Shown here: in pieces, positions 34,662 to 45,420 of the stretch
Numbering within the stretch: position 1 is the stretch's first letter
Layout: every line of letters begins with the position of its first letter
Assembly (NCBI GenBank): GCA_007922225.1
Contig: ML679961.1
Location: forward strand, 11,171,762-11,235,761
Origin: Emydura subglobosa
Taxonomy: Eukaryota; Chordata; Testudines; Chelidae
DNA: 64,000 nt
Direction: 5' to 3'
Translations under genes and position numbers: made by a program
Notes under the pieces: model-generated
Database searches by the model: none
The model's input: only the letters and a program-made list of their open reading frames with translations
What the model was told of the DNA's origin: nothing

Positions 34662-35660
34662 AGTGATTGTCTGGTTATACCCATATAGCTGTGTGAGGTT
34701 AAGCTAGAAAGGGTTAAGCCATGAGCAGGCTGAATGACCCAAAATCAACTTTTAGAGACATCAGAGAAGTATTGAAATGGTAATGAGGGCCATTCCTCGT
34801 AGATAATTACTCATGCCATGCTAGCAGAGCCAAGTGTTTGAAATGCAAACACAATTCTATATTGTTAGAAACTAGACACAACTACTAATTATATTGGTCT
34901 TTATATTTTGGGGTTTACTTATAATCTTAATAAAAGCTGACAATGAAACCAGACGGTTCCTGTCTAATACCATGTTCTACGGAGCTAGAAACCAAAAGGG
35001 AACATTAACATTTATATGTTTTATCTTAGATCTGCTTGGATTTCATTCGGGGGGGGGGGGGGCCGGGAGAGGGTGTTTCAAGTCATAAGACTAAGATCAC
35101 AGTTATAGACTGGTTCACCTTGCTATTTCTCATGGCAGAAATTATACAGACTTCTGCATATGGATTGTCTATTGGATTATAACCTGTGAAACTGATCCTG
35201 AAAGAACTTTTGCAACTCAGTTTACCATCTCTACTATGAAACTGACTGATGGACTTTATTCTTATGTGTACATATAATGATTTTTAACCAATACTCTCTT
35301 TTCTTTTTAAATAAATATTAGTTTATAAGAATTGGCTGAAAGCATATATTTGGGTAAGATCTGAAATATTCATTGACCTGGTTGGTAATGTGTCCGGTCC
35401 GGTCCCATGGAATTGGTAGAACTTTATTATTTGATTAACAAGATTTTCAGTAATCCTCATCATCTTTGACTTGGTTGTCTGGGTGGAAGCCAGAAGGCTG
35501 GATGGCTTTAAGGAAATAGTGTTTTTGGCTCCTGGATAACCAGTGAGATAATGAGAAGCTGTTCGTTGCTGGCTTGGTTATTTCTAAAAACTAGATTCAC
35601 CACCAGTTTGGGGAATTACCTGTCCCATTCTTTGCAGTTTTGCCCTAATTAAACTATCTC
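34662..35660 (+). mobile_element. LTR-like element, probably inserted in a PLE
   Basis: A 1-kb block with a TATA-like TAATAAAAG near 34928-34936 and a polyadenylation signal AATAAA at 35310-35315, beginning TGATTGTCTGG and ending in ATCTCAGCATGGCTTCTCC. There is no coding frame. A 14-base G run sits at 35049-35062. I infer a solo LTR-type insertion. The first 31 bases have an inverted near-copy at 36546-36576. Confidence 0.6.
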
Positions 35661-35689
35661 AGCATGGCTTCTCCAAAGGCCAAGGCCAT

Positions 35690-36500
35690 AATCTGTTATT
35701 GGGGTATTTGATACACTGGATGGGGTATCACGATACATTGTGATAGGCCTGCATAAGGTGTGCTATGGGGAATATTGATCATTGCAGCAGGGGAGATATG
35801 GCTGCAGGCTTTGCATCTGTTGTTCTAGGTGGGTCTGGTGCCACTTTGAGTTGGTGTGTCCTGCTCTGTGGGGAGCTTGCTTCTCAGGATGAGTTCAGCA
35901 AGGTAGGGGTTGTTTGAAAGACAGAAGAGGGGCTTCGGGAATGATTTATTTCAGCATGTAGCCCTATCAAGTGTGGGTTGTAACTGTTTGATGATATCCC
36001 ATATGGGTTCCAGCACGGGGACAACTAGGAGTGTGTGACTGGTGCAGGCCTTTTTTCTGTATTGAACCAAGGATATTTGGGTGGCTTGTTCCATGATGTG
36101 ATCTACTTCTCTGGTGGAGTGTCCTTGTTTGGTAAAGGCAGTTTTAAGTGCATTAAGGTGTGTGTGCTGGACTCTCTCATTGGAGCAGATGTTGCGGTAT
36201 CTGAAGGCCTGGCTGTAGATAAGAGATTTCTTGGTGTGTCTGGGTTGGTTCCTGGCTCTGCAAAGGTCAGTGTGATCTGTGGGTTTCTTGTATATGGTAG
36301 TCTGTAGGGTTCCATTGCTGTAGCATCCAGGATGCTGATGCTAGTGTGCTAGAGAGAGTTTAATGGACACGGGTGGCTGTTGAAGTTGTGGTGGAAAACT
36401 GTGAGGGGGTTTAGGTTCTCTGTCCAGAGGATGAGAATATCATCGATGTATCTCAGGTACAGCACTCGTTTTGTGGTGCCTTGGTCCAGAAATTATTCCT
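35690..36500 (-). pseudogene. Penelope-like reverse transcriptase fragment
   Basis: The minus strand encodes YLRYIDDILI (the YIDD catalytic motif, 36456-36439), followed by FHHNFNSHPCPLNSL, NICSNERVQHTHLN and EPIWDIIKQLQPTLD. These match the order of the RT C-terminal and linker part of a PLE. It has at least two frameshifts and several stops. The part upstream of YIDD is missing, so it is truncated near 36500. It has the same orientation as the 34425-34661 piece, from which the LTR-like block separates it. Confidence 0.7.
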
Positions 36501-36576
36501 CCAAGTGGCCCATTAAGAGACTGCCCTACTGCGGAGCCTGCAATAACAGCTATATGGATATAACCAGACAATCACT

Positions 36577-37840
36577 ACATTGTTTCTGCCCCAAACTGTA
36601 AGTAAAACAATAAACATATAAAAAAATCAGGCTTGGAGATACAAATGACCTCTTTGTACTTAAACATGATGCACTTTAGACTGAATTGCTTCCTCGCCTT
36701 TAATGAACTGTCATTTTATAGACCCTTTTCTCAGGGGATGTTGGTATCTATTTCTTTGTTCTAAGTGGATCATTGGGGAGGTATCATTACAATACATTGG
36801 ATTTATTGTTGTTCTCGTGTTCTTTTCCCTCAAGAGTTTCATTTTGGTTTTTTCGGTTACCTTTTTGCTTTGTATGCACGATAAACTGTACCGTATATGC
36901 ACAGGGATAAGTTACTTACCAGGCAAGAAGGGTTGCTCTAGGGTGATCACTTTTGAAATCCTGGCTTCTTCAATTACCTACCTAAAAGGGAGCTGAGCTG
37001 TTTTGAAAATCCAATCTCAATTGTGCATGTTTGGAAAATCTGACCCCAGGTTCTGACCCTCATTCTTCATGCCGTTTCTAACTCACACCACTGTCTTGTC
37101 TTGTCCCTAACCATCTACCCTGGTAACTGAACAGCCGCAATGCATACTTTGCCTTTGAGCTAGTTCATTATCTGCTGAATGGACCCAGAAATCACCACCA
37201 GAGTCATTATCATGTATGATATTATTGACTGGATAGTTACATTCTGCCAACCCAAAAGCCTCCTCAGCTGAGGAAATGGTCCTTCGCTTCGCATCTTAAA
37301 AACACCTTGATAGTGCTGCTGGCCCGGAATAGCTGCCACATTCCACCCCAGAAATGACTGCATTTCCAGTGTGGGTGAGTGACCTCCATCCCCATGTAAA
37401 GTGCTTTCAGAATCTTCAGACTGAGTGGTGCTACCTCAATACGAAATGCTGATGTTACAATATGCTGTATGCAGAAGCCAACTGAATCATGGGCCAAAGT
37501 CATGTGAGGTGGTCCTAATGGGGCAGCTCTTTATGGGTGAATCTGGGGGAAAAGTTAATTGAATTAATTACTGCTTCTGCTCTGTACATTAAAATCAAGC
37601 TGTCACCCTCCTTACTTGTATCTTTAGTGTCATCCAGGAAATGTTTATAACAAAAGAGAGGACTTTTTCTTTTTCCAGAGCTAGCAGACTTTAGCTAGTG
37701 GATAGACATGCAAATGGATTTTTGATCCAAGTTTGGCAAACATCTGTGTCTTCCTTCATTGGTTTCTTTTTCTTAGTGGGGGAGTGGGAGGAGTTTACTT
37801 CAGGATGATTTTTTCAGCACTGGCTTATTTGGCGGCAACC
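36577..37840. other. Unassigned
   Basis: No recognised repeat beyond short AT-rich words. No gene. Confidence 0.4.
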
Positions 37841-37930
37841 GTTGCCAACTGTGATGATTTTATCAGGAGTCTCGTGATATTTGGCATTTCTCTCCAAGCT
37901 TCAGCTTCTGGAGTCATGTGATTATGTGAA
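37841..37930. mobile_element. TIR MITE of the GTTGCCAAC family, left end only
   Basis: GTTGCCAACTGTGATG, GAGTCTCGTGATATTTGGC and TCAGCTTCTGGAGTCATGTG match the left third of the family copy at 9817. It stops at 37930, where the PLE hammerhead piece starts. The right half is not found beyond it. Confidence 0.65.
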
Positions 37931-38020
37931 ACAACGAGAGTTCTGTGGCAACTTAAAGACTAACAAATGTATTTGGGCATAAGCTTTCATGGGCAGAAAC
38001 CCACTTCGTCAGATGCATGA
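37931..38020 (-). mobile_element. Penelope-like terminal fragment with hammerhead motif
   Basis: This piece begins ACAACGAGAGTTCTGTGGC on the plus strand, as does the one at 42603. On the minus strand it carries CTGACGAAGTGGG and GAAAGCTTATGCCC, which is a PLE terminal region. It has no protein part. Confidence 0.7.
37977..38012 (-). ncRNA. Hammerhead-ribozyme-like motif 2
   Basis: Minus strand: CTGACGA (38012-38006), stem II GTGGG with CCCAT (one G-U pair), GAAA (37988-37985), then stem III GC-TTAT-GC. This is the minimal hammerhead layout of PLEs. The base after stem III is C where a U would pair with the A of GAAA, so cleavage is probably lost. Confidence 0.6.
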
Positions 38021-38052
38021 AGTGAAAACTTCAGTTAGGTAGGTATATATAC

Positions 38053-38112
38053 ACATGCAAGGATAGGTGAGTTGCCTCCTCACCGGGATGTAACTCACCC
38101 ATCTTTGCATGT
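38053..38112. repeat. Hairpin with about 20-bp arms
   Basis: CATGCAAGGATAGGTGAGTT (starting about 38055) is nearly the complement of AACTCACCCATCTTTGCATG (ending about 38111), with a short GC-rich loop. It directly follows the PLE terminal piece and could be part of it. Confidence 0.6.
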
Positions 38113-39183
38113 ATTTGCAGCTTGGAGAAGCAGAGACAAAGGAGGACGAGATGACTGTCTACAAACTTTAGACAGGTGGGATTATCTATAGTGAATGAGA
38201 ATAGCGTGGAAAAGCCCAATGGTCAGAAAGAGAAGAGAGCTAAATTGAGTTCAACAGTATAATTCCTAGCAGCCAAGGCAGCGGAACGATCTGCCTGCAG
38301 AAGTAACTAACGCACCACAGCAAGAAGCGTTTTAGGGTAGATTAGAACATAAGAACCACTGAGCAATAGGAGTCTGACCCAAAGCCCACTGAAGTAGGTA
38401 GCTTTGAACTGACTTTAATGGGCAGTGGATCCAGCCCCAAATGAAAGGAAAATTCTGCTCCCGGTAATATTAGGTGACCCAGGATGCCTTTTCTCCAGCC
38501 CAGATTGCCTACGATACCAAAATAGTTACAGACGTTGTAAAACAATTCCCAAAAAATCATTTCTAGGCAAAAACCAAGAATGAGAAATTTCTTCTCACGA
38601 GGTGTTTAGAATGAAAGAGGCCACTCAACTGCCACTCTGGCTCCAGTCCTGCAGGGTTCTCATACATTTTATTACAATAGAATACAGAATTAATCTTTTC
38701 CCCGTTGAAATTTCTGTGTATATAAGAATTACTTTAGATTACAGCTTCTACAAGCACTACAATGAACTGCTTCACCCTACTAAGGAGATACTTTATTCTC
38801 GTGACTTAATGCCGACTCAGACAACATCCTTTTGGAATTCTGAACTCTAGAACCACGCTGAATGCTGATTTGTGAGTTTTATTACTTTTATTGTCACTAT
38901 TATTATTATTATTGCCCTTTTGGGCTCTGTACTCAGCCCCAAACAACTCAGCCAACCAAAGAATGTAAAATCACAAGGATGAGCCATCCTTGTTTCTGTC
39001 AATGCACTGATCTCAAACTGCTATTAACATGCACAGGATCAAATACAGGTTATAGAGGTTTGGTCTGATTTTCCTCTCACACTGATATAAACTGTCATGC
39101 TTCAGGGCATAAGTCGACTTCTAACTAGTGAAAGATAGGAAGAAAGTTCCCTGGGGAGAAGTTATTCCATAAATGACTTGTGT
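38113..39183. other. Unassigned with one palindromic remnant
   Basis: 38365-38437 has the phrase CTGACCCAAAGCCCACTGAAG and a complementary half, a common degraded palindromic repeat. A short ATT run is at 38900-38911. No gene. Confidence 0.4.
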
Positions 39184-39290
39184 AGGGTTCCTTGCACTTT
39201 GCTCTGAAGCATCTGGTGCAGTTCAATCACTGTCAGAGAGAAGATGTTGGACTATCTGCACTGTGGCAATTCCTATGTAAATGAGGAGTA
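39184..39290 (+). mobile_element. CR1-like 3' fragment
   Basis: CACTTTGCTCTGAAGCATCTGG and CACTGTCAGAGAGAAG resemble the 3' end of another reptile CR1 subfamily, a better copy of which lies at 47244-47382. Heavily diverged. Confidence 0.5.
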
Positions 39291-41224
39291 TCTTCGGGAT
39301 GTTCTACTGATGTAGAACTGATATAGGTGAGAGGAGAATCAGTCCCTACATTGATTCTCGCTTCTCTATTAAAGGTGTAGGCTAAGTCTAGACACCACAC
39401 AGATGCTTCTTTATAAACCCATGTAATTTTATGACACTTAAATTATGGAGCCATGACAGCGATTTCATAGTGAAGGTTGTAACTTCAAAATATATACAAG
39501 GGGTATTTAATTCCAACTTCCTCAAAAAGGCTTCTTCTCATCCAAATTTTCTCCCTACATGATCTCTAACCTAAGTAGAATTTTGTATGTAACGTTCACT
39601 ATAAGCCAGAGAAGAAACAGAGATAAAAGGTTTTTCCCTTTTGGAAAAACAGTCTAAGATTTTTGGACAGTTCTGTCTCCAAGTGGTGCGGTTTAAAAAA
39701 TCCAGCTTTCTCTTCTTCAGTTGTCTGAAATAAGACATAGCATCTGAGTATTTTTAAGAAGGTTTGGGGTGGTTAACAGAGCTGAACAAATAATTTGCAG
39801 CAAGAAAAACTACTAGAGAGAAATGTTGCTTTGCTTTCCGTTCAGGATAACAAAATCCGTTTATGCAAACTATTTGCGAATTCCTTCAGCAAGTGATTCT
39901 TAGTCTGCAGATCACGCATAGATAGCTTGCTGTGATTATTCACAGTTTACATTCACTTACCAACATACCAAAAACAATGCCCAGGCCTGGATGGAGCAAA
40001 CCAACACCAAGCCGAAAATCAACGACCCCACCCAAGACAAGATTTTTTTAATCCAGCGGGTTGGAGTATTTTTAGCCATCTTCTGTGGAACCAGACAGGT
40101 TGCAAAGGTAACTCAAGACCACAACAGTCTCAAATAATTTTGTAGGCTACTTTAGACATTTCCACACGCAAGAGGCCAGGTGGATTCATTGTAGGAAAAA
40201 AGTTCTGGTATTTAGAGAAAGGCAGTGAAACAGGCTTCGCTGGATCTTTAAGGACAGACCCAGGTCCAGCATGGGCATGTTACTGAAGTCCACCCAGACG
40301 AGGGCACTTTCTTATATCCTTACCCACTTTCCCTGCTTCCTGTGACAGAAATAGGCAAAAAGCCTCTTTCTTTCCCTCACCCCACGAAGCAGCAATTACA
40401 ATAAGGCAATTCAATTCCCAACTCAGAAAGCCCATGTCAAAATCATTCCAAAAAACATTGAGTGTGATGGAAAGAGAAGTAAATAGGGGGGTGAAGGGAA
40501 GAGAGGGAAAGACAAAGACGCAGCAGAGAACAGAGCGGACAATAATATCTGAAAGCGAACACCGGAGACAGGGACCTGTAGAAGGCAAACTTCAACCAGG
40601 GAAAAGGAGACTATCGCAAGATAACACATACAGAAGAATCCCATTATAGCTTCAGACGTGGCTTTGATATATCCCCATTTGAGGTCTGAGGAGAATGAAA
40701 TCACGCAAGGGGCCCGCCGGGAAGGCCTGCCCAGCCCCTCCATTTTTACAAGGATGCAGAAACAAAACTTCCGCAGCAACTGCTCGCAGAGGGAGCAGCA
40801 ATTCACACAGGCACAGCATGAGCAGGGGAGCTGAGCCCACATACTGTGCGGACGCGGCCACGGTAAAATGATCAAAAATAAATAAATACGGGAGTTGGCT
40901 CTGAGGGCTGAGGCAGAACACCTTGTTTCTCACATGCTGCCCGGCTGGCTTTTCACAACCGCATCACCACGCTAGCTGACAAGCTGCCAGGGGGGTGAGG
41001 GACGGCCTTTTGTCCAGCACTGGCATTCTTGGTACATGATGGGCCCAATTCAGCTTTCACTTAAGCCAGGAGTAACGCTGGTGAAGTCGGTGGAGTTATG
41101 GGCCCGGCTTCGCAGGAAGTCAGCCCGAGTTGAGGTCAGGAATGGTGGGGGCAGGGAGAGGCAAAGTAGCTTCACGCACCCCCCATATTCTGAAGGTTCA
41201 GGCAAGAGCTGGCACTTGGTTTAC
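39291..41224. other. Unassigned
   Basis: No gene accepted. The 150-codon minus frame at 40423-40875 is unlike known proteins and overlaps open frames in other phases. 41036-41110 is an old dispersed-repeat piece (GGGCCCAATTCAGC, CGGTGGAGTTATGGGCC). Confidence 0.4.
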
Positions 41225-41387
41225 CAGTGTCACACCCATCATTGGAGGTTTTTCAGAATAGGTTGTACAAACACCTGCCAGGTCCTGGTCTAGGTTTACT
41301 TGGTCCTGCCTCCATGCAGGAGGCTGGACTTGATGACCTTCCAAGATCACTTCCAGCCTATGTTTCTATGATTCTTTATTATCCTTA
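41225..41387 (+). mobile_element. CR1 LINE 3' end, plus
   Basis: CCTGCCTCCATGCAGG, CTGGACTTGATGACCTTCC and the terminal TTTCTATGATTC make this the end of a CR1 copy, truncated to about 160 bp. Confidence 0.8.
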
Positions 41388-41515
41388 TTGAAGACTATAG
41401 GAAGGAGAGGTAGGACAGAGTGTGGCTGGAGTGGACTTTGCTGTGGCTATTCTCTGCTTCCCAGGACGTAGAGCAGCCTAGAGGCTGCTCTGAGTCATTC
41501 CAAGGGCCATACTTT

Positions 41516-42150
41516 TGTCAAGACCATAGGCCTTATCTAAGAACTGACAGACTCATAGCTGGAAACCAAGCCAGCTCACTTGTATGTTAGTTTTGTTCAA
41601 AATAGGTATTAGTCTTATAAGAATATATTTCATGCTTGGACTCTATGAAATGCTTGTAAATTGCTGCGTGCATGAATTTCACTTGTAACATCTGTATTCC
41701 GCGCTATAAGGAAATAGTAAGTTTTGCTTTGCAACTTTAAAAATGCTTGCTCTGAACTTGTGAACCCAGGCATGGGAATTGTCCCTCACTCCCACCCATT
41801 CAGGAGGCCTATCAAGGTAAAATTGGCCATTCAAGAACATCACAATACACAGGATTTGTAATACACAGGGCTAAGTGACTGGTGAACAACCTGAATATCT
41901 TGGGATCTTTGGTGACCATCTATCACTAAATCCATCTTGCCTGGGTGGCAAGACAGACTGAAGAGCCTATGGGGAACTGTCTGTGACTCCATGGTAAGAC
42001 TGTTATAGTGATCCAGGAGTTCACATTTGTTACAGGGTCGGTGAAGTCTAATTATAGAACACACAGCCAGTTTGGGGTGTCTGCCCTATTTCTGACAGTC
42101 TGCCCTGAGGTAGGCACTCATGGCTATGAACCACTGCAGACAGTGTGACA
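41516..42150 (+). mobile_element. Solo LTR, about 635 bp
   Basis: It runs from TGTCAAGACC to CAGTGTGACA, with TGTCA/TGACA ends as in retroviral-type LTRs. Phrases such as CTTGTATGTTAGTTTTG, CTTGCTCTGAACTTGTG and TTTGGGGTGTCTGCCC recall a turtle LTR family. No coding DNA is attached. A CR1 in the opposite orientation starts at 42151, directly after it. Confidence 0.65.
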
Positions 42151-42420
42151 ATGGGGATTCCATAACCTCTCTTGGAAGCCTATTCCAGTGTTTAACTACA
42201 CTTATAGTTAGAAAGCTTTTCCTAATGTCTACCCTAAATCTCTCTCTTGCTGCTGATTAAGCCCATTACTTCTTGTCTTAGCCATGGAAAACAATGGTAA
42301 CAGCCCTTAGCCTATTTGAAGACTTATCTGGTTCCCCACTCAGTCTTCTTTTCTCAAGACTAAACATGCCCAGTTATTTTTTTTAACCCTTCCTCCTTTG
42401 TCCTGATGGAGAGCCTGGGG
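42151..42420 (-). mobile_element. CR1 3' region, minus strand
   Basis: The plus-strand reading ATGGGGATTCCATAACCTC, AGGTTAGAAAGC-like TTAGAAAGCTTTTCC and GCTGCTGATTAAGCCC is the complement of a CR1 3' region. The last 100 bases expected at the CR1 tip are absent; the LTR lies there instead. Confidence 0.75.
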
Positions 42421-42599
42421 GGCAAAAACAGAATGGCTAAGGAAATATGGGTATAGAAAAGGAAATTAACCTCATCTAAGATTGAAACAAAGTTTAAAGA
42501 GTTTAATGCGCTCAAATCTGGTGGCCCGGACAATCCCCATCGCAGAATACTGAAAGAACTGGCACATGAAATTACAAGTCAGGTAACAAGGATTTTAAT

Positions 42600-42792
42600 C
42601 AAAACAACGAGAGTTCTGTAGCACTTCAAAGACTAACAAATTTAATTTCAGCAGGCATCAGCTTTCGTGAGCTTCAGCTCACTTCCTCAGATGCAGTTGG
42701 TAGAAATGATACAGCAAATAGGTAACATATATAGGAGGCAGCATATACATATCCAAGGGCATAGATAACAATGGGGTAGGTGGATAAAAGGT
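42600..42792 (-). mobile_element. Penelope-like piece inserted in the LINE
   Basis: The insert separates two LINE halves and is bordered by GGATTTTAAT at 42590-42599 and 42793-42802, a 10-bp duplication. It carries a hammerhead motif, and its plus-strand ACAACGAGAGTTCTGTAGC matches the copy at 37931. It is non-coding. Confidence 0.75.
42655..42690 (-). ncRNA. Hammerhead-ribozyme-like motif 3
   Basis: Minus strand: CTGAGGA (42690-42684), stem II GTGAG/CTCAC (five Watson-Crick pairs), GAAA (42666-42663), and stem III GC-TGAT-GC. The following base is C where U is expected. Layout as for motif 2. Confidence 0.6.
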
Positions 42793-43040
42793 GGATTTTA
42801 ATAAATCTGTCAAACCGTGAGTGGTACCTTATGACTGGAGAACAGCTAACATCATACCTATATTTAAGAAAGGGGGGGAAAGTGATCTGGGCAACTACAG
42901 ACCCATTTATCTGCCTTCCACAGCATGCGAGCCTTTAGAACAAACTCTGAGGGAGAGAATATTTAAAGACATGGAGGTAAATGGAAAATGAGATCAAATG
43001 CAACAGGGGTTTACCAAAGGGAGACTGGCATCTGCCTTTA

Positions 43041-43454
43041 ATAAGAGGAAATCCCCACAGAGCCAGATCCTGATTTCTGTTACACTGACCAATAGAACAA
43101 TGCTGGATAACATAAAGAACCTTAGATCTTCCCTGTCAGACACACACCATGCAACAGCGGTATGATTAGAATAAAGATATTTTAGTGTTTGTGGTTCCAG
43201 ACAAGATTAAACTGATTTATAAAGACACAGATTGTTTTTGTTTGTTTGTTTTTTTTGTTCTTCCTCCTCTCACAATTATTTCATTACAGGGGAGAGTTAC
43301 TTGTAAATGATCAAATGACCTCCTCTGCTCTCAAAGAGTAAACACCATAACTGCGGGGAAGCTATGCTGTGTTCTTCATCCACAGCAAAGTGGCTGAATC
43401 CCTGCTTCAAATGCACACTTCAACTCTGCTGCAAGTGGCGCTTCCATAACAGAG
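43041..43454. other. Unassigned
   Basis: A T/G run (43225-43258) and otherwise nothing recognised. Confidence 0.4.
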
Positions 43455-43690
43455 GGTGGGATTTTTCAAAAGTGCCTTAGTGGTTCAGGAGCATAAATCC
43501 CATTCAAAGTTGTGGATGCTCCTAAGTCACTTAGGGCCAGATGTATAAAGGTATTTAGGCTCCAGAAAGTGTAGATAAGTGCCTTGGTGGATTTTCAAAA
43601 TGATCCTAAACAGGTTAAGCGCCTAACTCCTATTGATTTCAATAGGAATTAGGTGCTTTAGCTGCTCAAACTCTTTTGAAAATCCCACCA
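43455..43690. repeat. Pair of palindromic MITE-like hairpins
   Basis: A first hairpin runs from about 43475 to 43535 (CCTTAGTGGTTCAGGAGC against GCTCCTAAGTCACTTAGG). A second runs from about 43589 to 43686 (GGATTTTCAAAATGATCC against its partial complement near CTCTTTTGAAAATCC, centred on TTGATTTCAA). The content matches the CCTAAGTCCCATT-type repeats widespread in sauropsids. Superfamily unknown. Confidence 0.55.
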
Positions 43691-45196
43691 TTAGCGCCTG
43701 ATGTCTGACAGGTGATAAGTCAAAGAGGCGTGGCAGCCCAACAGATGGCTCACATGGTGCCCCTGCCAGGAGGGACACGGCCAGGGGATGGAGGCACAAC
43801 CACACATCTGATGGTGTGGCTAGGGCCCTGGATTCCCGTAATCTGACCCTGAGGCAACCTCTGCTGGGAAGGATGCTCTGGAGACTTGGAATTTAAAACC
43901 GCCCTCCTCAGGAAAAAACCCCCACTGCAGGGCATTTGCCCCGCACAAGGGTGCAAATTGCCCCAGGCTGCGAGAGCGGGGGCGAAGCTGACCCAGCAAA
44001 CAAATCCAGTGTGTGGGTTTGGTTTTTTATCCTCTCGGTGTCGAATGGTTTGGATCTAACATAACTGATGCCAGCATTTTACGATCTCAGTTGCTATTTA
44101 CATTATTGCATTGAATTAATAGAAAGGGAGACAGCCCCACCCCAAGATCTTACCATCTAAATAGATAAGTATTAATTATGTGTATGGCAGCCACATTGTG
44201 CTGGGGCCTTAACCTATAAAACCAATGGTCCTTGCCCCCCAAAGCTTATCCTCTAGGCTTAACAGCAGACCAAGAAGGGGAACAAAGAGCAGGGGTTCGG
44301 CTCGTGAGTTTGCTTGGTTCTCTCTGTGAGCATCACTGTGGATTTGGACTATTTAGCAGCACGGGGCTTTCGTTTGCAGAGTACATTGCTTGTGAAGTAA
44401 CATCCATACGACTCGCTTGTGCAATCTGTACAAGCAGCCCAAGCAAGGAGCCCTGGGGGGCTGCATCACCCCAGAATGAATACCCGGAGGCGTCTATCTC
44501 AGCGGAATGACAGCAGAATGACTCCCACACCAACAAACACCCGCTCTGACGCCCTTTGTCGGATGCAGCCCATCCACACACTACTGGCCAGCCTTGCTGG
44601 CCAGTGCATCCAAGAGTTAGACTCACGGCTCGTCCTTCTCCCCTTCAGGGAGCTGCACACCACTGAGGGAGCAGATACAGAGCAGCTCCTGTACTCTGCA
44701 GATCACAGAGGGGCTGAAATTCTGCTTGGTCTTCTTAGGTGGGCTGCTCGAGGAGAATGCAGGGAGGAACTCCCTTAAAGCATCCCTCCTCACAGCACAC
44801 CATGTGAGGGCCCGGAGGAATACAGTCTATAAGCACTGGACCAGATCTTCATCCAGCATAAACTGGGGTAGCTCCAATGAATTTCCCTGGAGCTGCACTG
44901 ATTTGCACCAGCAGAGAATCCTGGCCATTAAGCACGTATGATCCACAGCAGTGTGGCGAATCAGCCTTGGAAAGTTCGTTTTTAGACATAACAATGTAAG
45001 TGTAGCAATAGTATTCTGCAGCCTCATTACATTAATCACAGACGTGTATCACCGCAGGTTTGGCCCAAGGGATGTAACCCAGCCAGTGTTTCTTATTAGA
45101 ATAGAACAGTTTAAATGCAGACTGAGGATAGTAACCTACATTATATGTCAACAAGCTGCTCCAAACACTCGTATTTCTTTGCTTTATATGCACCGT
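43691..45196. other. Mostly unassigned
   Basis: 44840-44935 carries the dispersed-repeat words GCATAAACTGGGGTAGCTCC and GCTGCACTGATTTGCACC. Frames up to about 119 codons in the GC-richer 44330-44780 look compositional. No gene. Confidence 0.4.
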
Positions 45197-45420
45197 GGCT
45201 ATGTCTACACTACAACCTATGTTGATAAAACTGATGTCGCTCTGGGGGGTGAATATTCCGCCCCCCGTGAGCGACATAAGTTACACCGACATAAGTGCCC
45301 GTGTGTACAGCGATTTGTCAGCAGGACAGCTGCCACCTACACAGCTTCTCCTGCTCGCCGAGGTAGTGTTTTTATGCCAATGGGAGAGCTCTCTGCCATC
45401 AGCTGCATGGATAGACATGG
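45197..45420. mobile_element. Harbinger-type MITE, left tip intact
   Basis: GGCTATGTCTACACTAC at the left tip, then GTCGCTCTGGGGGG, GAGCGACATAAGTTACACC and AGCTCTCTGCC. The right tip is not preserved. The long frame that overlaps (193 codons, 44951-45532) crosses the MITE and is not a gene. Confidence 0.7.

Larger units (their letters stand above)
34662..36576. repeat. 31-bp inverted repeat pair around the nested cluster
   Basis: 34662-34692 and 36546-36576 are inverted copies matching at 30 of 31 positions. The pair starts AGTGATTGTCTGGTTATA and ends CATATAGCTGT. It brackets the LTR-like block and the PLE RT piece. No target duplication is visible outside. Confidence 0.8.
42440..43040 (+). 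pseudogene. LINE reverse-transcriptase N-terminal fragment
   Basis: The translation includes SGGPDN, RILKELAHEI, then VPYDWRTANIIPIFKKGG and SDLGNYRPI, the standard start of a jockey/CR1-type RT domain, ending near QQGFTKG. Frameshifts and an AAATGAG stop break it. It is interrupted at 42600-42792 by a PLE piece. The rest of the RT (FADD motif onward) is absent here. Confidence 0.7.

Noticed and set aside
35049..35062. 14-base G run as a functional quadruplex
   Set aside because: A simple homopolymer prone to sequencing error; no further support.
40423..40875. 150-codon minus frame with Cys- and Phe-rich sequence
   Set aside because: Unlike any family known to me; probably chance.
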